Source: Lentisphaeria bacterium | GTDB lineage: Bacteria; Verrucomicrobiota; Lentisphaeria; Oligosphaerales; Lenti-02 | Assembly: GCA_023145395.1 (NCBI GenBank) | Contig: JAGLDW010000408.1 | Location: forward strand, 1 to 8,382 | Length of the DNA stretch: 8,382 nt | Direction: 5' to 3' | Shown here: positions 7,396 to 8,382 of the stretch, in pieces | Numbering within the stretch: the first letter of the stretch is position 1 | Layout of the letters: each line of letters starts with the position of its first letter | Program-made: the position numbers and the translations under genes | Notes under the pieces: generated by a model | The model's database searches: none | Told to the model about the DNA's origin: nothing | Seen by the model: the letters and a program-made list of their open reading frames with translations, nothing else

Positions 7396-7536
7396 GTTGG
7401 CTCCATTGTGTAGGATGGGTATCTCTCTTCTCCTTGATCAAGTTGGCTCGCAAGGAAGCCATGCGCAAGCGGAACTACACAGACTTTTTCACGATTTTCA
7501 CAGTCCGTATGAAAATAGCGCTTGCTGTGCCTTGTG
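7396..7536 (-). other. Intergenic gap upstream of asnB, AT-rich patch, possible recombinase-end remnant
   Basis: This 141-nt stretch between the recombinase-like gene and asnB includes an A/T-rich patch (about 7480-7515), unlike the surrounding GC-rich DNA. On the - strand it has two GTGAAAA copies 9 nt apart (7495-7501 and 7486-7492). One - strand frame, offset from the recombinase frame, is open from 7538 to beyond 7400. It reads RHSKRYFHTDCENREKV, which resembles the end of a tyrosine recombinase (GHxxxxTTxRYxHxxxE...A). If real, this is the detached tail of the neighbouring gene. I see no convincing -35/-10 pair or terminator, although asnB might have its own promoter here. Confidence 0.3.
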
Positions 7537-8346
7537 TCAGGCGGCGCGTATGGCCGCTTCCCCCGCTTTGCGGATAGCCGTGCAAGTGATCGGGAACTTC
7601 AGCGAGGCACCAAGGCGTGCCAGACGACGCTGAAGCGTGCGCAGCGATATGGGACCTGGCCGCACGGGTGAGGGGAAGAGCCAGTTGACCCTTGCTTTCC
7701 CCGGGAAGCAAAACGGTGAAAGCCTCAGCGAGATGTCATTGCATTGCTGCTCCTCGTCTGTAGGAGGAGTGAGAGCGAGTGAGACAAGCACTCCGGGCCG
7801 AACACCCATTCGGTTCAGCATGTCAATAGCGAGACGAGTCTGCGGATCCATGCACGTCCTGCGCAGAAGCTCCAGCTCCTGCTCGGTTGCAGCTGGTCGC
7901 AGAGCGGGTCGTGGGACATGCACGATACCCGCTGTGATCCGCATCCCCAGCATGTTGTCGAACACGGCCCGCACCGCGCAGAGATGCAGGCGCAAAGAGG
8001 CATTGCCGAGCCCCTGGCCCACAAGCGATTCCAGGTAGGCGTATACATCGTCGTCCCGAAGATACGATAGTTTCGTATGGCCCATGGTTGCCAGGAATCT
8101 GAGCACACACGCCTCGTACTTGCGGGCCGTGGACGGAGCGTAGCCGCTCGCAACCAACATCGCTCGAAATTCCTTAGGCTCCGACGCCGGGGGTTCTTCC
8201 CCAACAGCCCTCTTGCCGATGGCTCGACCCGCAGCGTAGAGCGCTTTTGCACAGGCACCAATCAGTTCGCAGACAAGCTCCCCGTAGAGATGACTCGTTC
8301 CCAGCCCTGTCATTTGCCCACTGTTCCCGTACATGCCAGTTCCCAT
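7537..8346 (-). CDS. Tyrosine recombinase/integrase-like protein, C-terminally truncated
   Basis: A 269-aa protein related to XerC/D-type tyrosine recombinases, which cut and rejoin DNA through a tyrosine-DNA intermediate. Residues about 58-135 match the SAM-like core-binding domain: FRAMLVASGYAPSTARKYE, then VYAYLESLVGQGL, then the SLRLHLCAVRAVFD helix. The catalytic domain starts with TEQELELLRR and has the box-I arginine in MLNRMGVRPGVLVSLAL (Arg183). Further on, TLQRRLARLGASLKFPITCTAIRKAGEAA aligns with the HxxR helix; Arg259 is kept but the His is Thr256. The protein stops 10 residues later, so the second His/Trp and the nucleophilic tyrosine are missing, which should abolish recombination. 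The first ~55 residues, Gly/Met-rich then Ala-rich and helical, are unlike the family. The ATG at 8346 follows a strong GGAGG (8356-8360), so the gene is probably still translated. It could be a decaying element gene or a non-catalytic DNA-binding derivative. Confidence 0.68.
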   Translation of the reverse strand: MGTGMYGNSGQMTGLGTSHLYGELVCELIGACAKALYAAGRAIGKRAVGEEPPASEPKEFRAMLVASGYAPSTARKYEACVLRFLATMGHTKLSYLRDDDVYAYLESLVGQGLGNASLRLHLCAVRAVFDNMLGMRITAGIVHVPRPALRPAATEQELELLRRTCMDPQTRLAIDMLNRMGVRPGVLVSLALTPPTDEEQQCNDISLRLSPFCFPGKARVNWLFPSPVRPGPISLRTLQRRLARLGASLKFPITCTAIRKAGEAAIRAA

Positions 8347-8355
8347 CTCGTCATT

Positions 8356-8360
8356 CCTCC
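8356..8360 (-). promoter_or_regulatory. Ribosome binding site of the recombinase-like gene
   Basis: On the - strand this is GGAGG, 9 nt before the ATG at 8346. It is the strongest Shine-Dalgarno match among the genes here and supports 8346 rather than the in-frame ATG 4 codons later (8334). An out-of-frame ATG between them (8353-8355 region) opens only a short frame. The window ends before any promoter could be judged. Confidence 0.5.
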
Positions 8361-8382
8361 ATCACGACTACACCAACTCAAT

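Noticed and set aside
7433..7442. Palindrome CTTGATCAAG 37 nt upstream of asnB as an operator
   Set aside because: Several 10-bp perfect palindromes are expected by chance in 8.4 kb, and it does not extend into a longer symmetric site or recur elsewhere in view.
7482..7505. GACT...AGTC inverted repeat with T-runs as a terminator of the recombinase-like gene
   Set aside because: The stem is only 4 bp around a 16-nt loop, and no T-run follows it in the transcribed direction.

Overview
This 8.4-kb window is GC-rich, gene-dense bacterial DNA. It holds one truncated gene on the + strand at the left edge and five genes on the - strand. The gene set points to an environmental bacterium of the Planctomycetota/Verrucomicrobiota/Lentisphaerota kind or a neighbour such as Hydrogenedentota. 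It comprises a lidless Hsp70-like protein, a neutral-ceramidase-type hydrolase, a two-domain acetylxylan-esterase-like hydrolase and an inosine-uridine-hydrolase-type protein. The phylum is an inference from gene flavour only; no rRNA or marker gene is present.

Layout, left to right. Positions 2-1015 (+) are the C-terminal two thirds of an Hsp70-family chaperone with no helical lid. It converges, with only a 14-nt gap, on a - strand series. Read in the direction of transcription, that series starts at the right edge. First is a 269-aa tyrosine-recombinase-like protein (8346-7537) that ends before the catalytic tyrosine. After a 141-nt gap comes a class-II glutamine-dependent asparagine synthetase homologue (7395-5500). 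Then 39 nt later comes a neutral-ceramidase-family hydrolase (5460-4183). A 191-nt gap follows, holding a perfect 60-bp tandem duplication. Next is a double alpha/beta-hydrolase protein (3991-2084), and after 85 nt a nucleoside-hydrolase-fold protein (1998-1030).

The asparagine synthetase and ceramidase-like genes probably share a transcript. The two hydrolase genes downstream may belong to the same unit or have their own promoter in the repeat-bearing gap. Together the four enzymes look like a small amide/ester/glycoside-processing cluster: one ATP-dependent amide-forming enzyme plus three predicted hydrolases. No transporter or regulator in view reveals the substrate.

The points most worth a second look are the perfect 60-bp tandem repeat with competing hairpins at the 3' end of the ceramidase-like gene, the recombinase lacking its active-site tyrosine with a possible out-of-frame remnant of the missing end just downstream, and the pairing of an amide synthetase with a ceramidase-fold hydrolase that has lost the family's nucleophilic serine. 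I see no CRISPR array, tRNA, rRNA, complete insertion sequence or convincing defence system.
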